From Pinguiococcus pyrenoidosus (taxonomy: Eukaryota; Sar; Pinguiophyceae; Pinguiochrysidales; Pinguiochrysidaceae), in contig JAAMXY010000394.1 of the NCBI GenBank assembly GCA_019677205.1, positions 49,395-113,394 of the forward strand: 64,000 bases of DNA. The letters are read 5' to 3'. Positions 1 through 10,323 of this stretch are shown here, piece after piece. The position numbers were made by a program, and so were the translations under genes. The notes under the pieces are model-generated. The model saw only the letters and a list, made by a program, of their open reading frames with translations, searched no databases and had not been told where the DNA came from. Within the stretch, counting starts at the first letter, position 1. Every line of letters starts with the position of its first letter.

Positions 1-735
1 TCGCTCGGTAGCTGTCGTAGTCCAACAACAAGCTGGAGCGCTGCTCGATCTTCTCCTGGATCTCCGGCAGTCTACGGCGTCGCCAGGTCGTTAGACGCCG
101 GCGTGATGTCTAGCGACTCTCTCGCGACCGCGGAGCCTGCTCACCTAGTCAATAGCTCCTCGCAGGGACTGCGCACGGACTCGGTGTAGCAGCGCTGGAA
201 CGCCGGCTGGATCACGTGGTAGATGACCGACTCCGCGTCCATCGCCTGTCGGCGCGGCGGCGTGTTGGAGTCAGCATGAGAGCGCCTGAAAACCTTGGGA
301 GAGACGCAGCGCTTGACAGCTTCAAAAACTTACATCTTTCGCCATCCGCTCGAACTCCGTGCCGTCGTGCTGATACAGCGCGCTGATGCCGCGCGTCACG
401 TTCTTGCTCGCTATGCACAGCTTCTCCACGGCCTCCTGATACGCCACCAGACTCTCATGTACCGACTTCAGCAGCCTAATGTGGCCGTAGGATAGCTCCG
501 GTGAGTGTATCGATGAGTTTCGCGGCGCGTCCAAGGCGCTCTCGGCACTCTCTCGCACAAGGATCGCCAGCGCAAGTCTCGCAGTGACGTTCGGACGCAG
601 CACATACCCCTGCATGAGTCGGAAGCGCGCGATCTTCTGGTCCATGATGAAATCCTGCGTGCGCTCATGGGCGCCGATGGCCTGGAGAAACTCCTCCTTC
701 ACGCGGCGCCTCTGCGTCTTAAACCACTTCGACAT
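1..735 (-). CDS. BAR-domain protein, partial (runs off the left edge)
   Basis: N-terminal part of a BAR (amphiphysin/Rvs167-type) protein, which forms a curved dimer that senses or bends membranes. I read four exons: 735-334, 245-145 and 71-1 with phase-matched GT-AG introns (donors GTAAGT and GTGAGC), the gene continuing beyond base 1. The protein starts MSKWFKTQRRRVKEEFLQAIG, an amphipathic basic N-terminus as in N-BAR proteins, then gives long charged helices. After the second join it reads LPEIQEKIEQRSSLLLDYDSY, matching the BAR helix 2 pattern in which a K-x-x-R-x-x-L-x-D-Y-D core recurs. The C-terminal part (an SH3 domain is common) lies outside the window. Shares a 611-bp divergent spacer with the J-protein gene. 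The family call is fairly firm; the subfamily cannot be given. Confidence 0.7.
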
Positions 736-1346
736 CGCTGGTCACAAACGCTCCTTCGCGCCAGAGAGGATCCGAGGCAGCGCGCGCCGACAGCGTCCTG
801 GGCTGATCACTGGCTCAGGAGAGCGCCGAAGCGAAGGGCCCAAAAGCGTCTCAAACGCGCGTTTTCTTCGGTCCCGAACCGCCGTTCTCCGCGGGCCAAT
901 GAGCGGCGGCGGGGATGGGACGTAGCCAATCGTCACATACCGTCCGAGCGGGCTCAAGCCTTGTTTGGCCAGCGTTGTCGCAAACATTCCCAGCAGGAGC
1001 AATCTAGCTGAAGCACAGGGGCGATCAGGACCGGCAGCGCAAAGTCCAAATCTGAAATCACGTGACTGGAACCGTTGCACTGGGCGTATATGCCTTCATC
1101 CAGGAACGTCTGTTTCGGAGGGAACCAGGAAACCCCCCACCGACTTCAGCACGCGCAAGGCTGTGAAGTTAGTACCCCGGTACCCATATTTAAAAGGGTT
1201 AAATGCTGAGAACAGCCAATCAGGTTTGTACCGTGGGAATTCCCGCGTTTATTGCATCTGAAAAGCGTCTGCGTGTTCTGCGGAAAAGGCGCCAAAAAGC
1301 AGTGATTCCTCGTCAAATTCGCCGATTTCGCTCTCCATGCGAGCTT
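736..1346. promoter_or_regulatory. Divergent spacer, BAR gene / J-protein gene
   Basis: Spacer of about 610 bp between two divergent start codons, presumably holding both promoters. It has no convincing coding frame. An E2F-like GGCGCCAAAAA box lies at 1288-1298, about 50 bp before the J-protein ATG, and a short AT-rich TATTTAAAA run near 1188. Confidence 0.45.
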
Positions 1347-2258
1347 ATGCTTCTTAGGGCGGCAGTTCTGGCGGCTTTGGCCCCGTCGGTGGCCTCTCTG
1401 GCCCTGGCGCTGCCCCCCAAAGCCCCATCCGGCGGATTTCGGCCTTCGAGCGCCGCATTCTGCCCCGCGGAGGGCTACCTGAGCAACCTCAATGGCTTCG
1501 AGGAGTCCGTGATCCGCCTGGGGGAGGCCGAGGTGGCAAGTCTGGCTGTATATAAGCGGAGGAGGCGCACGACGGTGGAAATTCTGAAAGAGCTGAACGT
1601 CGAACACAATCACTATGAACTCTTGGGCATTCCGAGCAACGCCACGTATAGACAGGTCAAAGCGGCGTTTCGGAAGCGCGTGGTGGAGTGGCGCTGTCAC
1701 CCGGACATTCAATGTACCCCCGAGACGCGCACTCTGTGGGACTCTCTCCAAAGCGCTCACGAGGCCTTGAGCGACCCGGAGAGGCGCCAGGCTTATGACC
1801 GCCGTCTTCGCACCAAAGCTGTCGTCAAGCGCGTCATCGTCGTGGCGGAGAAGGCCATCGCCTTTGTGCTGTCAGACCTCATGCCTGCCGCGCAGGAGAT
1901 CGCGAAGCAGGCGCACAAGCTCTGGAAGGCGGCGCAGATGGCGGCTCAGGAGTGGAACCTGGACGTGTTGGCGCCCTCCATCGACAAGCTGGCTCTGCCG
2001 GATCACAAGGAGCTCTGGGACAACGCACAGAAGACCGCCAAGGCGTTCAACGACGGCACTAAGCTAGCTCTGCCGGATCACAAGGAGCTCTGGGACAACG
2101 CACAGAAGACCGCCAAGGCGTTGAACAACGGCAACAAGCTAGCTCTGCCGGATCGCAAGGAGCTTTGGGAAGGCGCTCAGAAGACCGCCAAGGCACTGCA
2201 TCTGCTGCATTTCGTCCCCATGCAGAAGCCCCGGCAGAAGGCGGATCAGCCAGATTAA
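1347..2258 (+). CDS. Secretory-pathway or plastid J-domain protein with a C-terminal 25-residue repeat
   Basis: DnaJ-type co-chaperone of 303 aa that would stimulate an Hsp70 ATPase. I start at ATG 1347, where a hydrophobic leader (MLLRAAVLAALAPSVASLAL) makes a good signal peptide; an in-frame start at 1203 only adds a basic stretch before it. The J domain spans about residues 89-153 and keeps the catalytic HPD (118-120). The C-terminus carries three head-to-tail copies of a 25-residue unit (ALPDHKELWDNAQKTAKA core) encoded by three 75-bp repeats. No zinc-finger or CTD substrate domain is present, so this is a class C J-protein. The leader lacks the A-F plastid motif, so ER and plastid are both possible. 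Its stop lies only 34 bp from the convergent HEATR5 stop. Confidence 0.75.
   Translation: MLLRAAVLAALAPSVASLALALPPKAPSGGFRPSSAAFCPAEGYLSNLNGFEESVIRLGEAEVASLAVYKRRRRTTVEILKELNVEHNHYELLGIPSNATYRQVKAAFRKRVVEWRCHPDIQCTPETRTLWDSLQSAHEALSDPERRQAYDRRLRTKAVVKRVIVVAEKAIAFVLSDLMPAAQEIAKQAHKLWKAAQMAAQEWNLDVLAPSIDKLALPDHKELWDNAQKTAKAFNDGTKLALPDHKELWDNAQKTAKALNNGNKLALPDRKELWEGAQKTAKALHLLHFVPMQKPRQKADQPD
1986..2210 (+). repeat. Three tandem 75-bp coding repeats
   Basis: Units at 1986-2060, 2061-2135 and 2136-2210. The first two are nearly identical and the third is more diverged. They keep the frame of the J-protein and encode a 25-residue helical unit. Confidence 0.9.
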
Positions 2259-2292
2259 GTAGCAGTTGATTTTTCCATGCGCCCAAGCTCGT

Positions 2293-5200
2293 TTATCTCT
2301 TCGCGAAGCCTTTGAAGTCCAACTTCTTGGGCTTGCTCTTGACTGAGGACCGCTTGGCGCCACCGGCCCCAGCTTGCTGCGCCGCTCCCGAGCCGGACTG
2401 CATCGCAGCTTGAAGCGCCGTCTTCAGTCGCACCTGATCATCCGCCGAGAGCGCCTGGACCGCGGCCTTGAACTCCGCCGCACTGGATTTCGCCAAGTGC
2501 AGGAGGCCGGACAAGACCAAGGCGCGGCAGACGCCGTCGCTCACGCTACTCTTCTCGTCCTCTACCTGGACCACGCGCAGCAGCGCGGGTATCACGCTCT
2601 GCAGAAACACCGTCTTCTGCTCCGCGCTGCTACACTTCTGCACGCCCAGGAGCACAATCTTCACCGCCCTCGAGAACGAGTCCTCCCCCTTCACCTCCTC
2701 CTCGCCATCGATGAAATCCGGATCCTCCGTCAGCTCCACGGCGTCCGGACCAGCCTCGGACACGTCCGTTGGAGCGGAATCGAACGCGGTGAACGACCCA
2801 AAGTCGTCGCCGGCGTCCCCCGACGCACCGTTCCCGGCGTCTTGAAAGTCCCCAAAGCCTCCAAAGCCGTTGTCGTCCGAGGTCCCATCATCATGAGGTG
2901 CAGAGGAGAAGTCCCCAAAATCCGCGCTAAAGCCGTCGCCATTCCCTTGGTGCGTAGCAGCGGCAGTAGCAGCAGGAGCAGCAGTAGCAGCTGGCTTTGG
3001 CCCCTTCTTCTTGTTCTTCTTGTCCTTGGCGAAGCTCTGGACCAGATCATAGTGCCTTCCGAGACCGACTTGCATCGCCAGGAGGCAGGCGGGCAGGACC
3101 AGCATCAACGCATCGAGCGTGACGGCGTCGTCTTGCTGGTCTTGCTGGTCTTGCTGTTGCACGAACTCCACAAAGGCAATTAGCACACCTTCCCGTACCT
3201 TCGAGCGGGGCGCCCCATACGTGAGCTCCGTCAGCTCCGCCGGGGGCACAAGAGCGGCCGTCGCCAGGATCTGCACGCTCCGTCGGTGGTCATCGGAGAC
3301 GCCCTTGGCCGCCGAAAGAAAGCTAAGCCACCATCGGAGGCAGCTCTTGACCCCGGCTCCATGCCGCAGGAACTCACGATTCTCCTGCAGCCACCTCAAC
3401 GAATCGCCACCGAATCCTTTGCGGTTCCCCGTCGCGGCGTCACTCGCCAGGGAGAGCGCCGTGCTCGATCCGGACAGCAGAAGCTGCTCCGCCTTCTTCC
3501 TCAGTGCCTCGTCTCCATCCACCGCCGCTCTGGAGAGCCACAGGGAAAGCTGCGAGTGAAGACCCACGCCACACTCGCCCAGCTCATGCCAGACAGCGTC
3601 CACGAGCGCACTGAGCGCCTTGCGCGCGCGAGCAGGTGCCCAGCGCCGCAACTCGACGTCGCTTGCCCGTGGAGTGGTCGCGAGCTCCCGTGGCAGCGCG
3701 AGCAGCATCTCCCCGGCATCCTTGAGCGTGAAGATGATCGTCTCCAACGGCGAAGGGTGTGCCTCGGACGTGGCGGCGACCAAGCCGCCGCAGATCTGGA
3801 GAAGGTCCTTCACCATCTCCAAGCCGACCTGCACGCCGTAGCACACGCGGTGCAGCCTCTCGTTGTCATTCTCCGTCCTCCCAACGGTGTGCGGAGGGAT
3901 GCCTCTGCAGAGCTCTGCGAATTCGTCCCCATGAAAGATCGTCGTGCGCAGCACAGCGTCGGTCAGATTGGACAGGCAGCTCGCCACTTCCAGCGCAAGG
4001 TTCGTCTCCTTTGAGTCGCCGTCTGGCCCCGCGGGCGGCGACTGAATCGTCTCCGACGCCGTGGCGACGAAGTATCCACGGCCTTTCTGGACGACGAGCT
4101 GGTGCAGGACGCTCACGGACCCGTACGCAAGATGCAGGCAGCGGTGACGTGCCAAGGGCGACAACCTCACGGGATGCTCGTGATCCCGACCGGCCTCCAG
4201 CAGCCACAGGCCCTTGCTCCCGACGCGACAGCAGAGCTGCACGCACGCATGCACGCTGAGTAGGTCGAAGCAGGAGTCGGCAGGGTCCAGCAGGGGCGTC
4301 TGCAGCAGCTTGTACATGCCGTGAAGGGCATTGAGGGTCAACGGCGACTCCAGCTTGGCCAGCAGCTCGACGGCGCCTTGATTACCCCCCAGATCGTAGT
4401 CCGCCAGGTCTTTGAGGCAGGAAAGGGCAACGGCGAAGAGATACTGGCCCGACGCCTTATCCATCGCCGAAACCGCCGATGCACTTGCCGCGGGAAGTAG
4501 CTCCGGCCAGACGAGATCCAGCTCTCTCTTCAGGCGCACGTGGTCGGCATCCCTCGTGTAGGTCAGGCCCGACGTGACGCGCGTCACGCCTCCTGCCAGC
4601 CTGGAGAAGAGGCTTTCATCTTCCGGAAGAAGCTGCTGGACTCGGACGCCATCCTTTATCGTCGCAAGCCAGTGCACACCGACCGCATACATGGACTGAT
4701 CCAGGGCTGAGGCGATGGCCCTCTCGGAATCCTCAGGATGCTTGTACGGTAAGCATCTTTCGAAGGCGACGCCGCTGATCGCAGAAGACATGACTCGCTT
4801 CGTCCGCTCGCCATCGCTGAACTGGTGCAGGAAGGCCAGGACCTTGAGGCGCGCAAGGCGAGCTTGGGCCGCCTCGTGCATCTTCAACCAGGATCCAGCT
4901 TCCGAGGGAGTCATGGCGAAGCCGACGGACTCGGCGCGAAGCTCCTTGCTGTTGGGAAGAATCATGCGGGAAAATCGCTTCAGCGACGACGCATCGACCG
5001 TCACGCCCAGCGAAAGCACCGCCAAGATGGCGTCGCAGCCGGCCACGATGACGTTGGGCACGCCACAGTTGGTAAGCGACGGTCGGATCGCCGACGAAAT
5101 CTGCGACATGTAGGATCGAAGCAGAGGCTGGATCTGCCCCGACGCCCGGCGCTCGGCGATGTCGTGCGTGCCGCAGAAGCAGATGATCAGCTCCCTGAGC

Positions 5201-8200
5201 AGTCGGAGGCCCTCGAGCTGCAAGGAGCTGAGCTCGCTGTCCTCCGTGGAGGCGGCTGCCGCACTGCACGCGGTCAGAATCAGCTCGTACGTGATCAGAC
5301 TGGGCATCAGCGGCATCTTCTGCTCGAGCGTCGGGACGCCACTGCTCATCCCATTCTGCCCATGGTTGCCCCCGCCCCGGAGGGTGACCGTGGCGGGAAG
5401 CGCGTCCATGAGCATCCGCCGCGCTTTCTCGAGACTGAACGGATTGTCGAGGGTCTTCTCCCGATGCCGATTCCTCGCGAGGAGGAGAGCAGACCGCAGC
5501 ACCTTCACCGCGGTGCGCTTCACCTGCCAATGGACGGAAGAAATCTGCTCCACCTCGTGAGAAGCGATCCATGCGAGCGCCGTCTTCGCGCCCTCCACAC
5601 TGTTTATCGTGGCCTGGTTCCCGAACTCGTCGGCGACGATCGCCTCCGCCCGCTTCATGGTCGCGTCCTTGTGGCCCGTCTCTCCCCAGTCATCTTCGTC
5701 CTCGTCGTCATCATCATCAGCTTGGTTCGCGTTGATGTCCTGCGCCGCTCCGCTGATGTCTGGTTTGGTGGACACGCCGCCAATGATGATGTTGTTGCAG
5801 ACGAGGCACCAGGTCAGCAGCCTGCCGCCTTTATCTTCGCCGTCGTCGCAGTCAATGCTCAAGAGCGCTTCTATGGTACCGGCCGTGTGGACCGGGATGC
5901 TTCGGAACGCGTGGATCTCCTGCTCCATCCACGGCGGCGCGAACAGGCCTCGGAAATAGGGCGCCCCCGAGTAGACTCGTCCGGCGTGAAGCGCCTCGAG
6001 CAGATGCAGGGAGAGGTTCAGCAACCGGCACCTGCGCACCAGCCACTTCTGCGTCTTCACGACACAGCGGAGACACCCGAGGGCTGTGGACACCGCAGCG
6101 CTCGAGACCATCTGCGGGAACTCCAGGGCATGATGGCACAGGACCACGACGAGCACTGCGTTGATGTTCTTGGGCAAGTACACGCTCATGGTCTCCGCGA
6201 AGGTCAGGCACTCACAGAGCAGCCTTGGCGAGATCGCGTGCGGGTAGCAGGTCTGGCAACCCGTCCGGTTCTTGCCGTACGACGGCCCACTGGGGTCGTC
6301 GCCGCGGGGCTTCCCCGCGGCGCTCTTGATGATCCAGTCTTCCTTCGTATCGTCCAAGCTCTGCGGCTCCGCAGCGATCAAGGAGAGGGTCTCCCAGACC
6401 GAAGACAGGCGCCCTATCAAATCCCCAAGCGGGTCTAAATCCAGCTGCAAGGGCAGGATCGCGTTGCTCAACTCGCCGAGCACCACGGCGACGCTGGTCT
6501 CCATCTGCTGCTCCAGCGACGCCGGAGCGAATCCGCTTATCGGGGCCGCCATCCCCGCGGAGATGACGGACGTCGCAGGTGGCGGCAAGGGTGACCAGGG
6601 GACGTACATGTGAACCTCCAGAGCAACCCCGACGGCCTCGAGGTGCGCCAGACTCTTCTGGATGGCACTAGCGCCGGCACTGTATCTTAGGCACTGGGTC
6701 GCCACGGACAGGGAGTGCAATCCCCAAGTGCGCAGCGGCTGCTGCAGGAACGTCTCGTTGTCGTCCCGCACGTCGCCAAAGCCGGAGAGCTGCCGACTGA
6801 GGTTCGCCCAGATGTCCTCGCCGGCTGCCTCGCGGACGTCCCCTCCGCACTCGCGATAGTAGCAGGCGAGGCCGAAGAACGCGCCGGAGCGAAGCACGTT
6901 CAGCTTGAAGACATCCTTTTCGCTGGCGCTGCCGATCAAGGATCGCTTCTCCGTGGCGCGCTTCGCGATGCGCAGCAAGCCTTCGGCCGTCTCCGATCCA
7001 AAGGACCTCCCGATGCTTCTCGCCAGGAGCGCGATCCCCTGCGCAGCTGCGCGTCGGCTTGAGGGCTCCGGCATGCCCAACAGCCTCATCAAGCAGGTGC
7101 GAGCCGTGTTCGCCCACGCGATGTCATCGTTGAGCTCCGACGGCTCTAGGATCGGGCAGCTCCGAAGGATACTGAGCAGCGCCGTGACGACGTTGCGGGA
7201 GATGAGCATCGCCTTCGCGTCCCTCCGCTTCCGCTCTTCGTCCATGGCCATGTCGAGCATCTTCGACTCATGGCGCAGCGCATCGGCGATCATGCTCTCC
7301 AGAACCGCGACGGCGCGCTGCTGACTCTCCGGCGACTGGTGCGCGAAGGTCGCGGCCAGCAAGGAGATCGAGGAGTCCAGAAGGCGCTGCTGGGGGGCGG
7401 CGGCGAACGGCGGGGGCGCCCGCCAGCTCTCGCCGTGCAGCGGCGTCGGAGGGCCGTTTCCGGACGAGGCGTAGCCGTTCTTCTTCGGCGACCGCAGCTC
7501 ACTGGCGAGATGATGCCCCGAGTACATTCCGTACTCGTCGTTCGAGCCCGATTCGTCCATCGTGCCCTCGGCGTCGGGGCCGTGGCTATCCTCGTGGTTC
7601 GGATCCGTCCAGGAGCTCACGCCGCCCGGGGCCCCGAACACGGCCGATTCTCGCTCCGTGTTCTCACACACGGTGCTGGCCACGGCGCTGAGGAGCACGA
7701 CGTTGTGCTCCGTCGGCGGCACCGGCTTCTCGCCGATGGGGAAGATGCTCCCCATGCTGGTGGCGGTGGCACCAGCACTGACGCAAACGCTGGAATTCGG
7801 TCCGCTCCATGGTACGTGGGCGACGTCACGCACCTCTAACGCGTCGTCGGCACTATCCAGCAGGGATCCCAGCACGGCGGTGGGAACCAGGCGGTTGGTG
7901 AGGCCGCGAACGTGCTCCATGCACCAGTCAAAAAGCATGTCGCCCTCGAAGCAGCCAGGCGGCAGCCAGGTGAAGGCCTCCATAATCTGTGCGCGCACGA
8001 GGGCTAATCGCACATGTCCCTGGCTCGTCTTCGGCGCCGCGAGCCTTCCCGAGCGCACGGCCCCGAGCACCAGCTCTAGCAGCTCAATCACGGCGCCGAG
8101 GCAGTTCGGGATGGCGTACAACGCTCGCGGGCAAAACTTCACAAGGGCAAGGAGGCCAGCAACCGACGCATCGACGCAAACCAGCTCGTGCGTCACGTAG

Positions 8201-10323
8201 GCCTCCTCCTCTTTCGGATCTGTCCTCTTCTCCGCTTCGATCGAGAAGGCATTCCTCCAGTCCGACCAAAGCAGGTGCAGGTGCTCTTCGGCCCACGACT
8301 CGCCCTGTCGAACGAGATTGGCGATGAGCGCCCATCCCGCGCGGATGCAGCTACAGCAGACCGCTGGAGGAAGCCGCGGATGTTCCTTGGCTATCCGGAT
8401 CATGCTCGTCGCGAACGCAAACAGGCGCTTCTGCTCGTCTCTATGAATCACGAACGCGCCGGCGAGGGATCTCTGGACCAGCTGGCAGAGGAGCATGGAG
8501 AAGCCGTGCAGGGAGCACATGCGCTGTCGCCGGATCTCGTTTGCGTTGCCGGCTTGGCTGCCCGAGCCCAGCGACACGTCGGTCAGGGACGTGAGGTGGC
8601 TGTCCATCTGCGCCAAGATGTCCTTGAGCAGCGAGGGGAAGTTCATGGGCAACGCATCCAGTATCGCGCCCATTGCCACCGCTGCTTCGAGGCGCACACC
8701 CAGCGAGTCATGGCAGCACAGCTTCAAGACGCACGCCATCAGCTCCTCGGCGAAGGGAGCCGCCGCATCCTGCAAAGCAGAGGCCAAGTGGCTGATCTCG
8801 ATGAGGCACACCTGGATCTGGTGGTCCCCTCCGTACTCCTTGATTTCCTCTTCCTCCTGCGCGCAGATGGTCACGAGCTCGCGGAAGAGGAGCTGCTGCA
8901 CCCTCTCGCCCTGTGTGGCAGCAAAGCCGCGGCGGAAGAGAAGCGCAACGCCGGTCCGCAGCAACCCTATCTCCCGGTTGCCCGCTTTCCGGACGTTCGC
9001 GGCGCTCATCGCAGCCGCGGACTGCGCGTTCTGCCCCGACAGGGACGAGGAGCTCAGCGCCAGCGTGATCTCCTCCGCGGCGGTGTTCTTCGCGTTGAGC
9101 ATCGCCGTCTCCACCGCATCGGGGGCCAGAATGCTCAGCGCTTGCCGGACAAGGGTGGGCAGCTCGAGCTCGGTGATGCGCCTCTTCTGCCTTTCGAGGA
9201 GCGAAGCCCAGCAATCGAAGATGCCCATCTGCGCCGCCTTCGAGCCAGGTCCCTGCGGTAGGCGAGGCAGCATCTGCATGAGGAACTGGACGGCCGCGTC
9301 CACGGTGGTCAGCCCATCCAAGACGTTGATGCGCTTCTTGAACTTCATGCTGCCCTGCATGTCCTTCAGCCCCGCGCGCATCTTGCCCAGGGTCGTCTGC
9401 GACTTCCGCGCCTCCTCGGCGACCACGGTCTCTTGCAAGTCCCCCGCACGAGCTGCGTCCACGGCGCGCGACTCCACGCTGCGGACGTTGGCGTCAAGCG
9501 CAGCGCTCAGGACGTCCGCGGCCGCCTGCGCCGCGGCGGAGACGACCCCCATGCTCTCGTCCTGGAAGGCCCGGAAGCTCAGCTCCAGCAGGGTCAGTGG
9601 CGACACGGCTGCCATGTCCCCGTCCGCGGCGGGGATCGCCCCAATGACGGCCACGGCCGCCGCCCGCACGCCAGCATGCCTGTCTTGCATGGCCTTGCCC
9701 AGCACCCTGGCGATCTCCGCGGCGGAGTCTGCGTCGCTGCCGAATGCGCTTCCGCCGCTGCCCAGGAGCACCTTGCGCAGGGTGGTGAAGGCCGCCAAGC
9801 GCAGGCACGCCTCCGAGGCCTTGCTCAGGCGGACGCACATCGACAGGACGTCCCCAAGAGAAGAGCTCAGGCGGCTGGAGTTCCGCTGCATCAAGTTCGC
9901 AAGCGCCGCGCACGCGGCCACACGCAGGCCATAGGGCGCCGCGCGATTGCCACCAACCGCCAAGAGGTCGGAAGTCGCTGCGAACACGTTTCCGCCGCCC
10001 AGCTCGCAGTAGTAGCACGTAAAGAGCGCGGAGAACGCGGCCTGCAGCGCTTGACCCCACTGCAGCGGAGGCGTTCGCTGCGTTTCGTCCACCAGCGTTC
10101 TCAAGCAGAGATCCATCAACGCAAGCACCTCGCGATCCGTAGACTTGTCCGTCCGCTGGCGAAGGCCTTGTGTCAATGCCAGCATATCGCGCAGAACGGC
10201 TTTTTCCACCTCCATACTGCAGTGTTTCCCGCCTTTGACCCCGGCCCCGCGCTCTTCACTTAGCTGGCGCCGCAGGCGCTCCGCCAGGGTCAAAACGGAC
10301 TCGGGCGCCGTCATCATCTTCAC
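2293..10323 (-). CDS. HEATR5 / Laa1-like giant HEAT-repeat protein (AP-1 traffic)
   Basis: One uninterrupted 8-kb frame of 2676 aa, a homologue of metazoan HEATR5A/B (p200) and yeast Laa1, large HEAT proteins that work with the AP-1 clathrin adaptor at the trans-Golgi and endosomes. Helical HEAT repeats fill most of the length, for example HAGVRAAAVAVIGAIP and DSLGVRLEAAVAMGAILDAL near the N-terminus. An acidic insert (ADDDDDEDEDDWGE) lies mid-protein. Near the C-terminus (coding bases about 2770-2940) a low-complexity acidic segment has DFGDF, GFGDF and DFGSF motifs of the type bound by the AP-1 gamma-ear. The protein ends in a basic KSKPKKLDFKGFAKR tail. It is longer than human HEATR5B (about 2070 aa), mainly through low-complexity inserts. 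It is intronless and divergent from NFS1. Confidence 0.8.
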   Translation of the reverse strand: MKMMTAPESVLTLAERLRRQLSEERGAGVKGGKHCSMEVEKAVLRDMLALTQGLRQRTDKSTDREVLALMDLCLRTLVDETQRTPPLQWGQALQAAFSALFTCYYCELGGGNVFAATSDLLAVGGNRAAPYGLRVAACAALANLMQRNSSRLSSSLGDVLSMCVRLSKASEACLRLAAFTTLRKVLLGSGGSAFGSDADSAAEIARVLGKAMQDRHAGVRAAAVAVIGAIPAADGDMAAVSPLTLLELSFRAFQDESMGVVSAAAQAAADVLSAALDANVRSVESRAVDAARAGDLQETVVAEEARKSQTTLGKMRAGLKDMQGSMKFKKRINVLDGLTTVDAAVQFLMQMLPRLPQGPGSKAAQMGIFDCWASLLERQKRRITELELPTLVRQALSILAPDAVETAMLNAKNTAAEEITLALSSSSLSGQNAQSAAAMSAANVRKAGNREIGLLRTGVALLFRRGFAATQGERVQQLLFRELVTICAQEEEEIKEYGGDHQIQVCLIEISHLASALQDAAAPFAEELMACVLKLCCHDSLGVRLEAAVAMGAILDALPMNFPSLLKDILAQMDSHLTSLTDVSLGSGSQAGNANEIRRQRMCSLHGFSMLLCQLVQRSLAGAFVIHRDEQKRLFAFATSMIRIAKEHPRLPPAVCCSCIRAGWALIANLVRQGESWAEEHLHLLWSDWRNAFSIEAEKRTDPKEEEAYVTHELVCVDASVAGLLALVKFCPRALYAIPNCLGAVIELLELVLGAVRSGRLAAPKTSQGHVRLALVRAQIMEAFTWLPPGCFEGDMLFDWCMEHVRGLTNRLVPTAVLGSLLDSADDALEVRDVAHVPWSGPNSSVCVSAGATATSMGSIFPIGEKPVPPTEHNVVLLSAVASTVCENTERESAVFGAPGGVSSWTDPNHEDSHGPDAEGTMDESGSNDEYGMYSGHHLASELRSPKKNGYASSGNGPPTPLHGESWRAPPPFAAAPQQRLLDSSISLLAATFAHQSPESQQRAVAVLESMIADALRHESKMLDMAMDEERKRRDAKAMLISRNVVTALLSILRSCPILEPSELNDDIAWANTARTCLMRLLGMPEPSSRRAAAQGIALLARSIGRSFGSETAEGLLRIAKRATEKRSLIGSASEKDVFKLNVLRSGAFFGLACYYRECGGDVREAAGEDIWANLSRQLSGFGDVRDDNETFLQQPLRTWGLHSLSVATQCLRYSAGASAIQKSLAHLEAVGVALEVHMYVPWSPLPPPATSVISAGMAAPISGFAPASLEQQMETSVAVVLGELSNAILPLQLDLDPLGDLIGRLSSVWETLSLIAAEPQSLDDTKEDWIIKSAAGKPRGDDPSGPSYGKNRTGCQTCYPHAISPRLLCECLTFAETMSVYLPKNINAVLVVVLCHHALEFPQMVSSAAVSTALGCLRCVVKTQKWLVRRCRLLNLSLHLLEALHAGRVYSGAPYFRGLFAPPWMEQEIHAFRSIPVHTAGTIEALLSIDCDDGEDKGGRLLTWCLVCNNIIIGGVSTKPDISGAAQDINANQADDDDDEDEDDWGETGHKDATMKRAEAIVADEFGNQATINSVEGAKTALAWIASHEVEQISSVHWQVKRTAVKVLRSALLLARNRHREKTLDNPFSLEKARRMLMDALPATVTLRGGGNHGQNGMSSGVPTLEQKMPLMPSLITYELILTACSAAAASTEDSELSSLQLEGLRLLRELIICFCGTHDIAERRASGQIQPLLRSYMSQISSAIRPSLTNCGVPNVIVAGCDAILAVLSLGVTVDASSLKRFSRMILPNSKELRAESVGFAMTPSEAGSWLKMHEAAQARLARLKVLAFLHQFSDGERTKRVMSSAISGVAFERCLPYKHPEDSERAIASALDQSMYAVGVHWLATIKDGVRVQQLLPEDESLFSRLAGGVTRVTSGLTYTRDADHVRLKRELDLVWPELLPAASASAVSAMDKASGQYLFAVALSCLKDLADYDLGGNQGAVELLAKLESPLTLNALHGMYKLLQTPLLDPADSCFDLLSVHACVQLCCRVGSKGLWLLEAGRDHEHPVRLSPLARHRCLHLAYGSVSVLHQLVVQKGRGYFVATASETIQSPPAGPDGDSKETNLALEVASCLSNLTDAVLRTTIFHGDEFAELCRGIPPHTVGRTENDNERLHRVCYGVQVGLEMVKDLLQICGGLVAATSEAHPSPLETIIFTLKDAGEMLLALPRELATTPRASDVELRRWAPARARKALSALVDAVWHELGECGVGLHSQLSLWLSRAAVDGDEALRKKAEQLLLSGSSTALSLASDAATGNRKGFGGDSLRWLQENREFLRHGAGVKSCLRWWLSFLSAAKGVSDDHRRSVQILATAALVPPAELTELTYGAPRSKVREGVLIAFVEFVQQQDQQDQQDDAVTLDALMLVLPACLLAMQVGLGRHYDLVQSFAKDKKNKKKGPKPAATAAPAATAAATHQGNGDGFSADFGDFSSAPHDDGTSDDNGFGGFGDFQDAGNGASGDAGDDFGSFTAFDSAPTDVSEAGPDAVELTEDPDFIDGEEEVKGEDSFSRAVKIVLLGVQKCSSAEQKTVFLQSVIPALLRVVQVEDEKSSVSDGVCRALVLSGLLHLAKSSAAEFKAAVQALSADDQVRLKTALQAAMQSGSGAAQQAGAGGAKRSSVKSKPKKLDFKGFAKR

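Noticed and set aside
1203..1346. 48-codon upstream extension of the J-protein
   Set aside because: It would bury the hydrophobic signal peptide behind a basic stretch and overlaps the E2F-like box; the ATG at 1347 is the better start.
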